Made by a program: the position numbers and the translations under genes. 64,000 nt of DNA. It comes from Alopecurus myosuroides (Eukaryota > Streptophyta > Magnoliopsida > Poales > Poaceae). Location of the stretch: the NCBI GenBank assembly GCA_028641055.1, contig CM054060.1:55020292-55084291 (forward strand). Reading direction: 5' to 3'. Shown one piece after another: positions 44,341 through 56,700 of this stretch. How positions within the stretch are numbered: the stretch's first letter is position 1; each line of letters starts with the position of its first letter. Under the pieces are notes generated by a model, which searched no databases, was not told where the DNA came from, and was given only the letters and a program-made list of their open reading frames with translations.

Positions 44341-44649
44341 TTAGAATTGATAACAATGTTAGGATGTTAGCTGAAGTACATGCTAGATAGGAAAGAGAAG
44401 AGTAAAAATAATAATATAGCTAAATTTTGCACTATTACCACCACTAGTAAAACTGAAGTTTATAATGCTAGTAAATATCCTACTATCAGTGGTAAAGTGA
44501 TTGCTGTTGATAATGTCTCCACTTTTTCTAGTTAAACGTTTAAAATTGCCGGAAACCACTTAAACTGTTCTCGATAAAAATGCTGATTTTTTCGAAATAT
44601 GGGAGACAATGGTCCCATTACCTTTGATATAAATGATCTTGATTTTGAT

Positions 44650-45272
44650 GATTGCAATATTTTCAAAGTAATTATTTTACTAAAAAACTTGCTAGTAGTC
44701 CTAATGCTAGTGCTATGAATTTGGGTTTGACAAAACATATTACAAATGCTCTCATGCACATTAGAGAAGATGAATTAAAACATGAAGCCTCTATCCCTAG
44801 TAAGTTAGATGATGGTTGGGAACCCGTCATTAAAATGAAGGTGAATGATTTTGATTGTAATGCTTTGTGTGATCTTGGTGCTAGTATCTTTGTTATGCAT
44901 AAGAAACTTTATGATATGCTTGATCTACCACCTTTGTAACACTGTTATTTGGATGTTCGTCTTGCTAATAATGCTAGAAAGAAACCTTTCGGGAGAGTTG
45001 ATGATGTTCTTATTATGGTCAACAATAACCTTGTCCCCATTGATTTTATTGTTATGAATATTGAATTAATTGCTTCTTGTCCTATTGTTTTGGGAAGACC
45101 TTTGCTTAGAACTGTTGGTGCTATTATTGATATGAAAGATGGGAATATTAAATACCGATTTGCACTCAAGAAAGGTATGGAACACTTTCCTAGGAAGATA
45201 ATGAAGTTTCCTTTTGATTATATTATTAGAACAAGTTATAATTTGGATTCTTCTTCACTTGAAAATACTTGA
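44650..45272 (+). pseudogene. R4 aspartic protease, broken
   Basis: Frame 44652-44939 carries NALCDLGASIFVMHKKLYD (DLGAS active site). A stop follows DLPPL at 44937, and the rest (VDFVLIM-like strand, ELIASCPIVLGRPLLRTVGA) is in a second frame ending at 45272. No RT follows before R2 begins, so R4 may be a non-autonomous family like 19515-25936. Confidence 0.85.
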
Positions 45273-45696
45273 TTCTTGCTTTCTGTGCCTAGCTCAAAGA
45301 CATTAAAGAAAATCACTTCTTCAGAGACAACCCATGTTTTTATTTTTGCAATGTTTTCTTCTGTTTTCTTTGAGTCAAGGTGTTGTTTAATTCTGTAGAA
45401 ACTCCTTTGTATCTTTATTTTCTAGTATTTTTTGTGCCAAGTAAAGTCTCTAGTGAAAGTTGAAGTTAGACTTGGATTTCTACGCAGGAAAGAGATTTCT
45501 GCTGTCCACTGTTAAATTCTTATAAAATCACAGAAAGATCAAAATTACCTGCAAATTTTGTGCTTAATCCTCATCTATTTCCGATTTTTTTTTCTATTTT
45601 TAAGTTTTACGATTTGAGCAAGGTAAGTGCCTCATTTTTTTTGTCTTTACAGACTGTTCTGCTTTTGACAGATTGGGCCTTTTTACTTGCATTCTC
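45273..45696 (+). other. R4 non-coding interior
   Basis: Resembles 21880-22150 of the 19515-25936 element in order and motif content. It ends in ttctc (45692-45696), the presumed left target duplication of R2. Confidence 0.7.
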
Positions 45697-46245
45697 TGTC
45701 GAGACATCGTACTAGAATTCATAGACGGGGGTGCCATGAGACTACTGATAGAGATGTGGGGGGGGGGAACTTGGTAGTATGACGATCAAGGACACCAAAG
45801 TTTACCCAGGTTCGATACGTCGCGATTAGGTGGCATTCCTACTCCTGCAATCTCACTAAATGTGGGCTGAATCCTGAAGTATACAAAGTACTATGTGAGT
45901 TGGTTTAGCTACTCGTCGAGGATCAACTTCTAGGCGAGTTGGCTTCTAGATAATTAACTATATCTTTCTTCTCTCCCGTCCGGCTTTATATAATAGCCGG
46001 GTTAGGGCTTACAGAAAAGGAAACCTAGAAGACTACGGTAAGTTCTAACTTGGAAGGCAAGAATCCGTCTTCTACTCCAAGCTGTACCACGTGGGCCATG
46101 GTCTGGGTTCTTCTAGAATCCGCCTTCCGTGCGTCAGCTTACTGGGCCGCCTAATGGACCTTAGTCCATTACCATTCAGGCCACCCTGGTAATCCGGCAC
46201 TTTAGGACACTATCTGATATACCCCTAATTGGTATATATCTAACA
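45697..46245 (-). repeat. R2 3' LTR
   Basis: TGTCGAGACATCG ... TATATATCTAACA, 549 bp. It aligns with the R1 LTRs but is clearly more diverged, with an added G run (ggggggggg) at about 45760. The inner edge repeats the gtagcccccaag motif seen in R1. Confidence 0.93.
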
Positions 46246-46635
46246 GTAGCCCCCAAGAAGGATTGAGACTTCAATTCGTCGTCTTTCGTCAATTTTGCAT
46301 TCTTTCCGAGAAATCTTGGCTCCTTGTCTCGATTCTTCTTTTCTCCAAGTCATGCTTTAATGCGAAACTCGAATTTCAGAAAATCCGGCTTTTTCTTCCA
46401 TGAACCTTCGTGGAGAAGGAACTTCCTACGTCAGCGATAAAATCATGCTGACGTCAGGTACGTTTGGGTTCCAAATGTGAAACCCTGAAACGTATCTCTG
46501 ATAGATTCTCGCGGGAAACAAGGAGATAGGAATAATCACTCGTCGCCTCATTTCCCGGATTTTCCGGCGAGTGACACGCGTTTAAGATCCAACGGTCCAA
46601 AGAGCCGTTAGCGTGCATCATAAAGGTTTTCCGGA

Positions 46636-46643
46636 TATAAATA
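46636..46643 (+). promoter_or_regulatory. TATA box of the R2 accessory gene
   Basis: tataaata in ccggatataaatagcc, about 172 bases upstream of the ATG at 46815. It is a better consensus than the R1 copy. Confidence 0.7.
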
Positions 46644-46814
46644 GCCTACCTCGAGCCCTCCGGCAACCCTTGTGCTCTCACTCTGCCTCTCAGCCCCCAA
46701 GCGCCACTTCACCCGTGCCAAGGTTCACTAGAGAGAGCAGAGCTCCACGCACATCCGCGCCGTTCCCGGAACCTCTCCGTCGGGAGCTCGAGAACCTCAC
46801 CGCGCCGCCCTCAG

Positions 46815-49800
46815 ATGGACTCTAGCGATTCACCATGCGCGGCGGAAAAGCTCTCGGTCTCCGTTGAGATCGACGAGATCATCAACGCCATGGATCTACA
46901 GCTCGATTCCCCAAGCCGTGCCTCCGCCCGCGCGCCAGAGAAGAACCCCGGCGACCAGGCCCGCGAGGAAACGCCTCTCGCGGCCGAGACCCTGGCCACC
47001 TCTTCCTCTGTGCCGCATCCGCCGTTCGCTCCTGAAACGTCGGAGGAAAAAATCCTCCTCGTCGGAGAAGAACTCGCCGCAGCGGCCGCCGCCACCCGAG
47101 CCGAAGACGAGGGCGAACTCTCCGGCAATTGGATCCGGTGCAACATGACCCCTTCTCTTCTTCCGACAATGGAGAAGGAGAGGCTGGTTGTGAAGGGAAA
47201 ATGGCGGCACGAGGAAGACGAGTCTGAGCCCTTGCCCAATGTCGGGGAACGGGTCCTCCTGACCTCGCATATCACTAGAGGTATGGGTATTCCGCCTTCC
47301 GCCTTCTTCCTCGAAGTCCTTAGCCATTATAACATCCAACCTCACATCCTGCCACCAAATTCCATTCTTTATCTAGCCGGCTTCCAGGCCCTTTTCGAAG
47401 GGTATTTAGGAATAGCACCTAGGCTATATTTCTGGTAATATTGCTTTGGGATTAAGCGAAATCCCTCAGAGGGCGCTCTCCCCACTTGCGGAACCATATC
47501 TTTCACACTGCGTAAATTCATGGAAGATTGGTTCCCCAAGATAAAAACGTCGGAATCCGTCAAATTTTGGACGGGTTCCTCTTTTATCATGAAGACATCC
47601 CGTTTCCTGGAAAGGAAACGGGGGTTCCACCTTTCGTCAATGCTGCCGCCACTCCCCAAGAAAACTGGGCGGTGGAGGCAGTTCAGACTCTGCCGGATGA
47701 TTTGATGAAAATCAAATGGCACATCGCCAAACTCACCCCCTCAAAAACTCCTCTCACTGGAACCGACACTGTTTTGTGTTGGTTCGGAAGACGTATCCAA
47801 CCTCTCGCACATCGAACCCGGCTTCTATGCGAATACGAAGGTCCGGAAGAAGAAATGAGGGGAACATCAAAGGCATTTCCGAAGAGGGATCTCAAGAAGC
47901 GGGTCAATCATTTGGTCGCCACACGCGACCAAAATGAAGAAAGCCTAGGGATGTTTCATGAAGAAAATCCAGTTCCCAAGGTAATGCTTCTTCTCCTTTG
48001 GGCAATTTCTTGGATTTTTACCTCTCCCTGATTTCCTAACTTAGTCGGATATTTTCCCTTTTCCCCAGTTCGATGACCTCACCGAAAAAGATCTTGAAAC
48101 TAACGCCGAACTTGACGAACTGCATGCCAAGTTTTACGGTGGTCGGAAGCACAAGAGGCCGGCAACCACTGAAGAGGTGGTGGAACTTGACGGCGTTCCT
48201 GTTGCTACATCCAGGTAATCCCCTGGGTTTTCTATTTTTGTCTGCGTTTTGTTGCAGAAGTTGTTTTGGTTTCTCGGAATTCTGATTTCTCGTATTTCCT
48301 TTTGCCTCCTTTCCCTTTCAGACTTGCCCCAACCTCTTTCAAACCAAAGAAGCTGAAGAAACATAAGGCCACTGCCGGCAAGGGGGCGCATCCATCTCCT
48401 GCTACAACTCCCTCTACCCCAGCTGCTCTAGGGGGAGAAGATCAGTCTGCAAAGGCGGAGGAATTCCCATTGCCGACCAGTCAGCCCAATGCGTCTGATA
48501 TGGACGCGAGGGAAAGGGCAGAGACGGATATGGGTGGCCCTTCTCGTACAACTGAGGAGGAGCCCATTCTAAATTTTGACAAAGATTTCAAGGTAAAAAA
48601 GGAACCATTTGATGAACTCGGATACATTCGTCCATGGGCTACCAAGTTCTTTGCGCCAGCGCCTCTAATCCGTCCTTGGCCACAAGGCAGACTAATTGTA
48701 AGGAATGACTTCGTATTTTCATCTCGGCAGGTCATCCAAGACGGTCTCTGCCACGTCGGGATTCTTTTTGCAGATTATGCAAAAGAATTCAACGAAAACC
48801 TGGCGAACTTGACCAGGATGATCCAGGTAATATCTCTAGCCCCCAAGTAATAAGTTCAATGTATACTTTCATCTTAAGACTTTTTTCTCATTGTTATGCT
48901 TGTTTGGGACTAAACCATTCTTTCTTTCTTTCCTGTGTTTCAGCAAACTGCTGAGAATATCAACGTGGAGGTTTTCAACAAACTTTCCATCAAGAATAGG
49001 GAGGTTAAAACCCTTCTAAAAGTTCTTGAAGATAAGGATGCAGAGCTGGCATCTACTCAGCAGCAGCTGAGTGAAATAGCAGGTAAAATTTTTCTTCTCT
49101 GCTTTTGATTCACAATTTTTTCTAAGTATTTTTCCTAGTTTTCTAAATCTTCCTTTTACTTGCTTTTTAGCTTCTTTGGAGAAATCCAAACAAGTTGCTG
49201 AAGATGCCGGCAATGCCGAAAACCTCCGCCGCGAAAACCTGGATCTTCATAATCTCAGTATGAAGATACATCAGGACCTGGAGGCTAGCCAGCTGGCTCT
49301 TGGCATTGCCGATTCGAAGGCCTCCAACCAGGCCGCCAAGGACAAGGCCACCATCCGAGATTTGGAGAATTCCTTGAACCAGCGCCTGGAGGAAGGCATC
49401 GAGATGGACCGGATCCTCGGTAAGTGTTTTGTCCTTTACCGGATTTTTCATGTTTCATCTTTCTCTGTTTTTCTAACACTTTTGTGTTTGTACTGAAACA
49501 GGAGATAGCCCCCTTACCCGGATTGAAAAAATCCGGGCTTTCGGGAAGGTATTCACCGCGATCAAAGCCGTGGGGATGTTGCTGGTCAACAAATGCCTTC
49601 CTTCCAGGTCTGGGGAGTTCTCGGAAGTTGAAAAACTTTCGGAAGCCATCGTGGAGGTAGCGGAGTCCAGGGAGTCCATCCTCCGCTCCGCGGCACGTGG
49701 TGGTGCGTGCATGGCTCTTGGACTCATGCGCATGCACTACCCAACTGCCAAATCTTGGCGTGTGGCGTCCGTCATCCCCCAAGGATACACGGAAGCGCAG

Positions 49801-49941
49801 AGGGCCAACATCTTTGATGAAATCATAGGTCACGCCACCAAGATTGCCAACATGGTGAACATCTCCACCTTCTACCCGGAGGAATCCATTCCGGAGACTC
49901 CCGAGGAATCCAGCAGCGAAGACGACAAGTCGGATGCCTGA
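46815..49941 (+). pseudogene. R2 antisense accessory gene, six exons, frameshifted
   Basis: Exons 46815-47980, 48069-48214, 48322-48826, 48944-49082, 49171-49419 and 49502-49941. Exons 2, 4, 5 and 6 have exactly the same lengths as in R1 (146, 139, 249, 440). Exon 1 carries a stop after YFW at about 47436-47438 and a 1-base deletion near 47580. Where R1 has a stop at 33710, R2 reads GNWIRC. The PF04195-like region reads RGMGIPPSAFFLEVLSHY and PNSILYLAGFQALFEGYLG. The basic patch of exon 2 is GRKHKR-like and exon 3 has KPKKLKKHK. Exon 3 contains 138 extra bases (48593-48730) bounded by GT and AG. The coiled coil and conserved C-terminal exon are as in R1. Confidence 0.85.
48593..48730 (+). other. 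138-bp GT...AG segment absent from R1
   Basis: Begins gtaaaaaagg, ends tctcggcag, and sits exactly between codons that are adjacent in R1 (AAG/ATC at about 35142). Its length is a multiple of three and it has no stop, so it can be read as an intron or as 46 extra codons. Confidence 0.7.
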
Positions 49942-50560
49942 AGTAGCTGCCTGGTTCTGGGTAGAAAATAGGGAAATAGAAACATTACCGCTCTTACAAT
50001 GTAAACTTATTGTAATGCTTTCTATTCTTTTGTATAAATAAGTACTCCGCCTTTGCAGTTATATTATTAAGTCTTTGCAAGTTTTCCGGGTTTTTTATTC
50101 CTTTATCTTCTAAGCTCTCTGGTTTATATGTTTTGACTGTCCTTAGTGTTTTAAATGGCTCGATATTACTTTAATCTTCATGCCAAGTGACTGGGTATAA
50201 CCAATTAGTCGAAACTCGGAAACATGGATCATACTAAAGGCATTTTCACTTACTAGCTCCAGTGACCCAACATAAAAACAATCATATAATACTTAGAGAA
50301 ACAACAAGGAATTTTGAATGAAAATCAGGCACGCAGGTACAATCTGGGTTTCCTTCAGCCATTTTAGGCTGAAAATCATTCAGTTTTTTAACACCGAGCA
50401 CGCAGGCACAATTCGGGTTAACATTGAGTATTTTAAAAGATAATTGGGAAATAGATAAGACGGATTTATGCTTTATACTATAATAAACATGTAAAAACAT
50501 AGATGTATGAATTCCGACAACTTTATTTCATGATCTCAAAGATGTTTACATAGAAATTGA
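49942..50560. other. spacer between converging accessory and pol genes of R2
   Basis: Counterpart of 36347-36990 in R1. AT-rich, with ataaataag-type signals at about 50034-50042 downstream of the accessory stop. Confidence 0.55.
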
Positions 50561-50561
50561 A

Positions 50562-51850
50562 CTAAGTATAGAAGGGACGTAACTGCTGGATGCTCCAGGG
50601 TCTTTTGGTCGTCACTAGTTCGTCATCTATCTTTCTCTTTCTTTTGAGATTCGGTCTTTTGGGATCATCTTCCGTGTCCCGGATATCTACAAGATAGTAT
50701 GATCCATTTTTCATAGCCTTGCTGATGACAAATGGTCCTTCCCAAACTGGAGCTAACTTGTGCTTTTTTTCCTGCACCAATCTTAGCACTAGGTCACCTT
50801 CCTTGAAAGAATAATGCCTGATTTTACGACTATGGTAACGTTGTAAACCTTGCTGATAAATGACGGATCTTTGAAGCACAAGCTCTCTTTATTCTTCTAA
50901 GAGATCGACGGCATCCTGTCGTGCACTTTCGGCATCCGAGTCATCGAAAGCTTGCACTCTTGGGCTATCATGGATCATGTTCGTTGGAAACACTGCTTCT
51001 ACGCCGTAAATTAGAAAAAACGGGGTTTTCTCTGTTGACCTGTTTGGTGTTGTTCGAATACTCCAAAGCACGGAAGGTAACTCTTCCACCCATACTCCAG
51101 CTGCTCTATGAAGAGGAAATTCGAGTCTTGGGCGTATTCCTTGCAGGATTGAGCTATTCATTTTTTCAACCTATCCATTAGATTGCGGGTGTGCCACAGA
51201 TGCAAGATTTAGGCGTATTCCCGTTTGTCGCCAATATTTTTCCAACTCTCCAATAGAGAAATTTGTCCCGTTGTCGGTAATTGTACTGTGTGGAACGCCG
51301 TATCTCATGACTACGTCAATTATGAAATTCCTGGCAGTTACACCATCAAGATTTTTGATGGGTTTTGCCTTCACCCACTTGGTATATTTATGTACTGCAA
51401 TGAGTAAATGTGTAAGTCCACCTCTCGCAGTTTTGAATGGTCCCATCATATCTAGCCCCAGACCTCAAATGGCCATGTAATAGGGATAGTTTTGAGTGCT
51501 TGGGCTGGCATATTCGTCCGCTTGGCGTAATACTTACATCCGGCACATGTATTGACTATGTGTTCGACATCTGTCTTGGCTGTTAACCAGAAAAACCCTG
51601 CACGGAATGCTTTCTTAACTATGCTTTTTTATTGAGCATGATGTCCGGAATCTCCTGCATGGATTTCTTGCAGAATTTCTCGGACTTCTTCTGGCGAAAT
51701 ACATCACAAAAAATTTCCGGTAGTGCTGCGTTTATACATGCAACCATTGATTACCGTGTATCCTTTGCATCGACGTTTTATTTGTCTTTGCAAGACCTCG
51801 TCTGCTCCATCCGGATACTTCTGATCTACTAAGAAGTTTAAATATGGAAT
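50562..51850 (-). pseudogene. R2 integrase, broken
   Basis: Minus-strand pieces in order: core start LDMMGPFKTARGG, KWVKAKPIKNLDG, ITDNGTNFSIGELE (second catalytic Asp), then QSNG followed by a stop where Gln is expected, VEKMNSSILQGI (catalytic Glu), LWSIRTTPNRSTEKTPFFLI, and a C-terminal part FKEGDLVLRLV, WEGPFVISKAM, ending LRPFYT. Stops at about 51172 and 50889 separate three frames. This is the part deleted from R1 except for its last codons. Confidence 0.93.
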
Positions 51851-51853
51851 TGT

Positions 51854-52777
51854 TCAATCCGGGTTAACGAACATGACTTTAGTTGACTCGGAAACGAGAG
51901 GATAGTCGACATCTCCACCTTTTATTGATGGTTCATGCAAATGCTGGACAAACACACCTGGTGGTAGGGTTTTCACTCTTTCTGAGCCCATGCGGGCTAA
52001 TGCATCCGTGTTCCAATTTTCTTCCCTTTTGACGTGAAGTACTTTAAATCCCAGGAAGCAAATAGCAAACTCGTCCACCGTTCTCCGATATTCGGCCATG
52101 ATGGGGCTTTTGGCGTCCCATGTTTGGTTGAGCTGATGCTGTACCAAATCTGAGTCACCATAACATAGGATGCGTTTGACACCTATTTCTTTTGCCAGAT
52201 GCAAGCCATGAAGCAAAGCTTCGTATTCCGCCACATTGTTGCTGGCGTTGAAGTGTATTTGTAACACATACTCCATAGTGTCTCCCTTTGGGAATTTTAG
52301 GACTACACCAGGTCCAGCGCCTTCCTTCATCTTGGATCCATCAAAGTGCATAACCCAGTATTCTGACTCCGGCATTGGTGTGTTTTCCATTGCTTCTGTC
52401 CAATAAGCGATGAAATCTGCCAACACCTGGGATTTTATTGCCGTCCGGGGTTGGTACTTAATGTCGAACGCAGCCAACTCGATGCCCCATTTGGCTACTC
52501 GGCCTGTTGCGTCCGCATTGTTTATTATATCCCCTAGTGGTGCTTTGCATACCACTGTTATGGAATGTTCATGGAAATAATGACGGAGTTTTTGAGATGC
52601 GAAAAAGACGCCATATGCCAGTTTTTGATAGTGTGGGTACCTTTGTTTGGACTCGGAAAAAACTTCACTTACACAATACATCGGATGTTGATCTGGTATG
52701 CTTTGCTCGTCTTTTCGCCTTTCCACAACTATCACTGCGCTGATAACCATGTTTGTTGCTGTAAGATACAGTAACAT
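51854..52777 (-). CDS. R2 double RNase H region of pol
   Basis: A 307-residue open piece of pol. The first half is the RNase H fused to RT in all gypsy elements (SEVFSESKQRYPHYQKLAYG, LRHYFHEHSITVV). The second half is a further RNase H of the archaeal type (WVMHFDGSKMKEGAGPG, ASNNVAEYEALLHGL, LCYGDSDLVQHQ, NTDALARMGS). A second RNase H marks the Tat lineage of Ty3/gypsy, to which maize Grande and the Ogre elements belong. It is a fragment of a polyprotein, not an independent gene; its upstream end meets the RT piece at 52787. Confidence 0.88.
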   Translation of the reverse strand: MLLYLTATNMVISAVIVVERRKDEQSIPDQHPMYCVSEVFSESKQRYPHYQKLAYGVFFASQKLRHYFHEHSITVVCKAPLGDIINNADATGRVAKWGIELAAFDIKYQPRTAIKSQVLADFIAYWTEAMENTPMPESEYWVMHFDGSKMKEGAGPGVVLKFPKGDTMEYVLQIHFNASNNVAEYEALLHGLHLAKEIGVKRILCYGDSDLVQHQLNQTWDAKSPIMAEYRRTVDEFAICFLGFKVLHVKREENWNTDALARMGSERVKTLPPGVFVQHLHEPSIKGGDVDYPLVSESTKVMFVNPD

Positions 52778-52786
52778 GGGTTCTTC

Positions 52787-53780
52787 CTATTTTGGTGATG
52801 CCAAAATCGGAGCTTTAATCAAGGTTTCTTTTAACTGGGTTAATGCCGCATCTGCCTTTTCCGTCCACACAAATTTGTCGGATTTCTTCAACAAATTGTA
52901 TAATGGCAGAGCTTTATCTCCTAGCCGGCTTATGAACCTGCTGACGGCAGTTGCAGAACCTGTCAATCTTTGTACATCTTTTAAGCACGTAGGCCTTGAG
53001 ATGTTTAGGATTTCCTTGATCTTTTCCGGGTTTACTTCTATTCCTCTGTGAGAAACGATGAAACCCAAAATTTTTCCTGAGGGAACCCCGAATACGCACT
53101 TCAATGGAGTCAACTTCATCTTGTAAGTGCGCAAATTTTTGAAGGTTTCTCGCAAATATTCAAGGAGTGTGTCCTTTTCCTTGGAAATGACGGTAATGTC
53201 GTCCACGTAAACGTGAACATTTTTGCCAATCTGACTATGCAAACATCGTTGCATGCAACGCTGGTAGGTTGCACCTGCATTCTTCAGGCCAAAAGGCATG
53301 GTTATGTAATAGTACGTTCCGTACAGGGTTATGAAGGAGGTTTTGATTTGGTCCTTTTCCTTCATACCTGGAATAAGCATCCAAAAAGCATAAAAGCTCA
53401 GAACCAGCAGTGGCATCTATTATTTGATTGATTCGTGGTAACGCGAATCTATCTTTTGGACACAATTTGTTCAGGGTGGTGTAATCTATACACATCCTAA
53501 GAACAGTACTATCTTTCTTCGAGACTAATATTGGGTTTGCGGACCATTCAGTATGTATAACTTCCCGGATAAAATCAGCTGCTAATAGCAGGATAATTTC
53601 CTTGCCAATAGCCTTCCATCTTCTTCCATCAAATCGACGGAGACCTTATTTGACGGGTTTAGATCCTGGAATCACCTTGAGTTGGTGCTCAGCAAGTTCA
53701 CTGGGTACGCCTGGCATGTCCGCTGGACACCATGCAAAAATATCCCAGTTCTCACGGAGGAACTTGATGATCTCGCTTTC
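52787..53780 (-). pseudogene. R2 reverse transcriptase, frameshifted
   Basis: MCIDYTTLNKLCPKDRFALP, FLDAYSRY, then a deletion of about 15-20 bases that removes the GYHQI part and shifts frame, TSFITLYGTYYYITMPFGLK, VHVYVDDITVI (YVDD), KLTPLKCVFGV, SRFISRLGDKALPLYNLL, KFVWTEKADAALTQLKE. The aligned R1 piece ends just before this last motif. Confidence 0.92.
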
Positions 53781-56700
53781 CTATTTGTTGGTCATCCCAG
53801 TTCTCACTACGACAAAAAATTTCGGATCTTTGGGATCTAGGATAACCTGTCTTGTGTTCTCGGAAGCTTTGAAGCTGTCTGCCGGCTTCCGGCTTTCTTT
53901 TCCTGCCGGCATTTCTATCGGCGATACTTCTTTTGCCAGCTCCTTCAGTTCCTCCTTTGCTATCACTTTTTCTACGCAAAGGGCGTTTTCTTTTTCCTGC
54001 TCGTTTGCCAATTTAAAAGTCTCCCTTTATGGTGATTACTCCTCCTTTTGGTCCTGACATCTTCAGCTTGTTATAGATATAACATGATCTTGCCATGAAT
54101 TTGGCGAAAGCTGGACGTCCGAGTATTGCGTGATACACACTTTCGAACGGCACAACCTCGAAGGAGACTTTTTCCTGACGGAAATGTTCTTTCTCTCCAA
54201 AGGTTACATCTAGGGAAATTTCTTCTAGGGATCATGCTTGCCTGCCAGGAACGATGCCGTGAAAACGTATGTTGCTATGATTGAGCTGGGTCTCGGAGAT
54301 TCACAGATGCTTTAGTGTATCCAGATACATTATGTTGATGCTGGATCCTCCGTCCATCACCACTCTTTTTAGCCTAGTGTTTTGAACAATAGGACTTACA
54401 ACTAGAGCTTGTGTGCCGGAATCTGGGATATTTCCGGGATGATCAGACTGATCCCAGGTAATTGGTGTATTTGAGTACTTCAAGAATTTCGGGGTTGGTG
54501 AGACAACCACGTTTATTTCTCGAAGTGTCCTCTTTGCCACCTTTACTGAGGGATTTTCCAGGAAGGTTAGGTTGCATTCTCCGTCACCTCTCGGAAACTT
54601 AGGCTCGCCTTTTCACTGTTGTTCCTGGATTTTTCATCAGTGTCCTATTCACTGTCTTATTTTTCAGCTTCTGGCTTTTGCTTTGAGAATTTCCTCTTGG
54701 AACTCTTCCCTTTGCTTCCGGATCCTGCACTGCCTTTCATATGCTTGCTGAGCCGGCATTGTGTGTTAGTATGGGTGGGTTTCCCAAATTGCGAATGGTG
54801 GACACAATTTTCCTACTTAATTCTTTCCCACTCTTCTTTTGCGTAGGCGATCGGTTATGTGCTTCGTCCTTTCCATTTGCTCCCATTTTCCTTTCCAAAG
54901 GCTATGTTAACCTCTTTGGGCTTTTGCTGCGCTTCTGGAGTGGCTTTTTTCTCAGGACGAGGGGTATTTTTGGTTTGAATCAAAGCGTCTATATTTCCAC
55001 CTCTCGCTGTGATGTCATCTTCAGCCGTTGCATGCTCATTTGCGGTTGTAAGCATAGATCCGAGATCTGTGTGCTTTTTTGAACCAATCATGAACGGTAT
55101 GAGTCCGGGTTTTAAGCCATTGACGAAAGTGTGCATTTCTTGTACGTCAGTTACTCCAGAGCAGCTGTTCTTCATTGCAGTCCACCTTGAGATAAAGTCC
55201 ACGTATGGCTCATCTTCAAACTGGGTGCAGCGGTTTAGCTGGTTGATGCTGTTGTGGCGTTTGTAAGTTCCCTGAAAATGCTGAGTAAAAACTCTAGCCA
55301 TATCATCCTAGCTGTCTATGGTCCTTGACAGAAGCCCGTTAATCCAATCTCTGGCTCCATCCAATAACATTAGGGGGAGGAATTTTACGACCTCTAGATC
55401 TGTCTCATTGTTAATCTGGACGGCTGTGTAATAGTCTGAGAGTCAGGTATCCGGGTTTGTACTGCCGGTATATTTTTGGTATGTTTGACCAACTTTGGCG
55501 AAGCCAGAATGTAGAGTTATTCTTCGGATCCTGTCAGTGAAACACTTAGGTCCGAAGTATATATCATATCTTTCCGCTCTATCGGCGTGTACGGAGTATC
55601 TACCTGCTGAATGAATAGAAGGGGATCTGCTCCTTTCTTTTCCATTATTGCGCGAACGCACTTTTCCGGAATTGTCTCTATTTCCTCCGTTATCGTGCCC
55701 TTTGGAATAAGGTGCAGTTCTACTCATGTGTCTTTCTGTATTCCTAGGAAGCGTACGGGATCTCTCACGCCTGTGAGGAATGTCACGTCTTTCGGCTTTT
55801 TCAGCAGGGCGTCTCGGAGGCGGCATTGCTTTTCCATCTTTCCGGTTTTGTTCTTCCCGTTCTCGGGGATTAATTCCACCTTTCGGCGCATGGGATCCGG
55901 TTCTGGACGCTGCATCCTTATTATCTGGCTTTTTCTTGTCCTTTCTCGGATCTCCTTTCTTCTCCTTTGAGTTGCTTGAATCTCCAGGTTCTTCAGGTCC
56001 AGGTGCTCCAGCGGCGCATGTGGCTGGTTTGCATAGGGCCGAGTCGTCGTGCAACTTCCCAGATCTTGCCTACCCTCGATGTTGCTGTTGCAATGCCTTT
56101 CCTAAGAAAACATACACCCCCTGAAGCTTTTCGCCATTGGAACACATATCATTGTTGAGGATGGAGAATGCGTCTTCCGCGTTCTCTGCTGCGGTTTGTA
56201 TACAGGTTCGCCCCTGGCATCAGTGCCATTTACTTGCTTTTGCCAGGCCGGGTTTTGGAACCGTTCGTTTGGCGGCAGTACTTCCGGTCTTGCGATTTCG
56301 GGTAACCGTGTAGGTTTGATGTCAGATCTATTCCTTCTCTCGTAGTCCTCGATTTCTTCCTGCTGCAACTTAATGTCAGCCTGGTTTTTTTTGGAGATTT
56401 TCCCGAGTTCTGAATAGATGTTGTTGTTGCCTTTGGAGAGCTTGTCTCCTGGCTTCAAGCACTTTAGGGGGTCCGTGAGGCCCCACTGGTATTTGAAGTA
56501 GACCCCGTTCATCTTGTTCTAACATTGGCGGAACAGAGATTTCCTTCGCTTTCTTCTCCGCAGGCTTAACTCCACTTCCTCCTCCTACTTCTAGGTTTTC
56601 GCTGGCTGGATCCGCCAGTTTTTTCTTCCGGAGTTTATACTGGAGTTTCTTGGAAGCTTTGTGTCTTTCCTTGGAAGAGGGAGGTTTTTTACCAGGTTCA

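Larger units (their letters stand above)
30618..45696 (+). mobile_element. R4: Athila-like LTR retrotransposon, rearranged and invaded
   Basis: Begins ttatacgtcttaaacg (a one-base variant of a TGATACGTC start) inside duplication copy B. Its left LTR is spread over 30618-31877 and 42312-42992 because of an internal rearrangement and the insertion of R1 (32305-42148). The LTR ends CGCCATCA, followed by a tRNA-Asp primer site at 43004-43021, a broken gag (43140-44340) and a broken protease (44650-45272). The rest, including any pol and the right LTR, is cut off by R2 at 45697 and would lie beyond the window. Confidence 0.8.
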
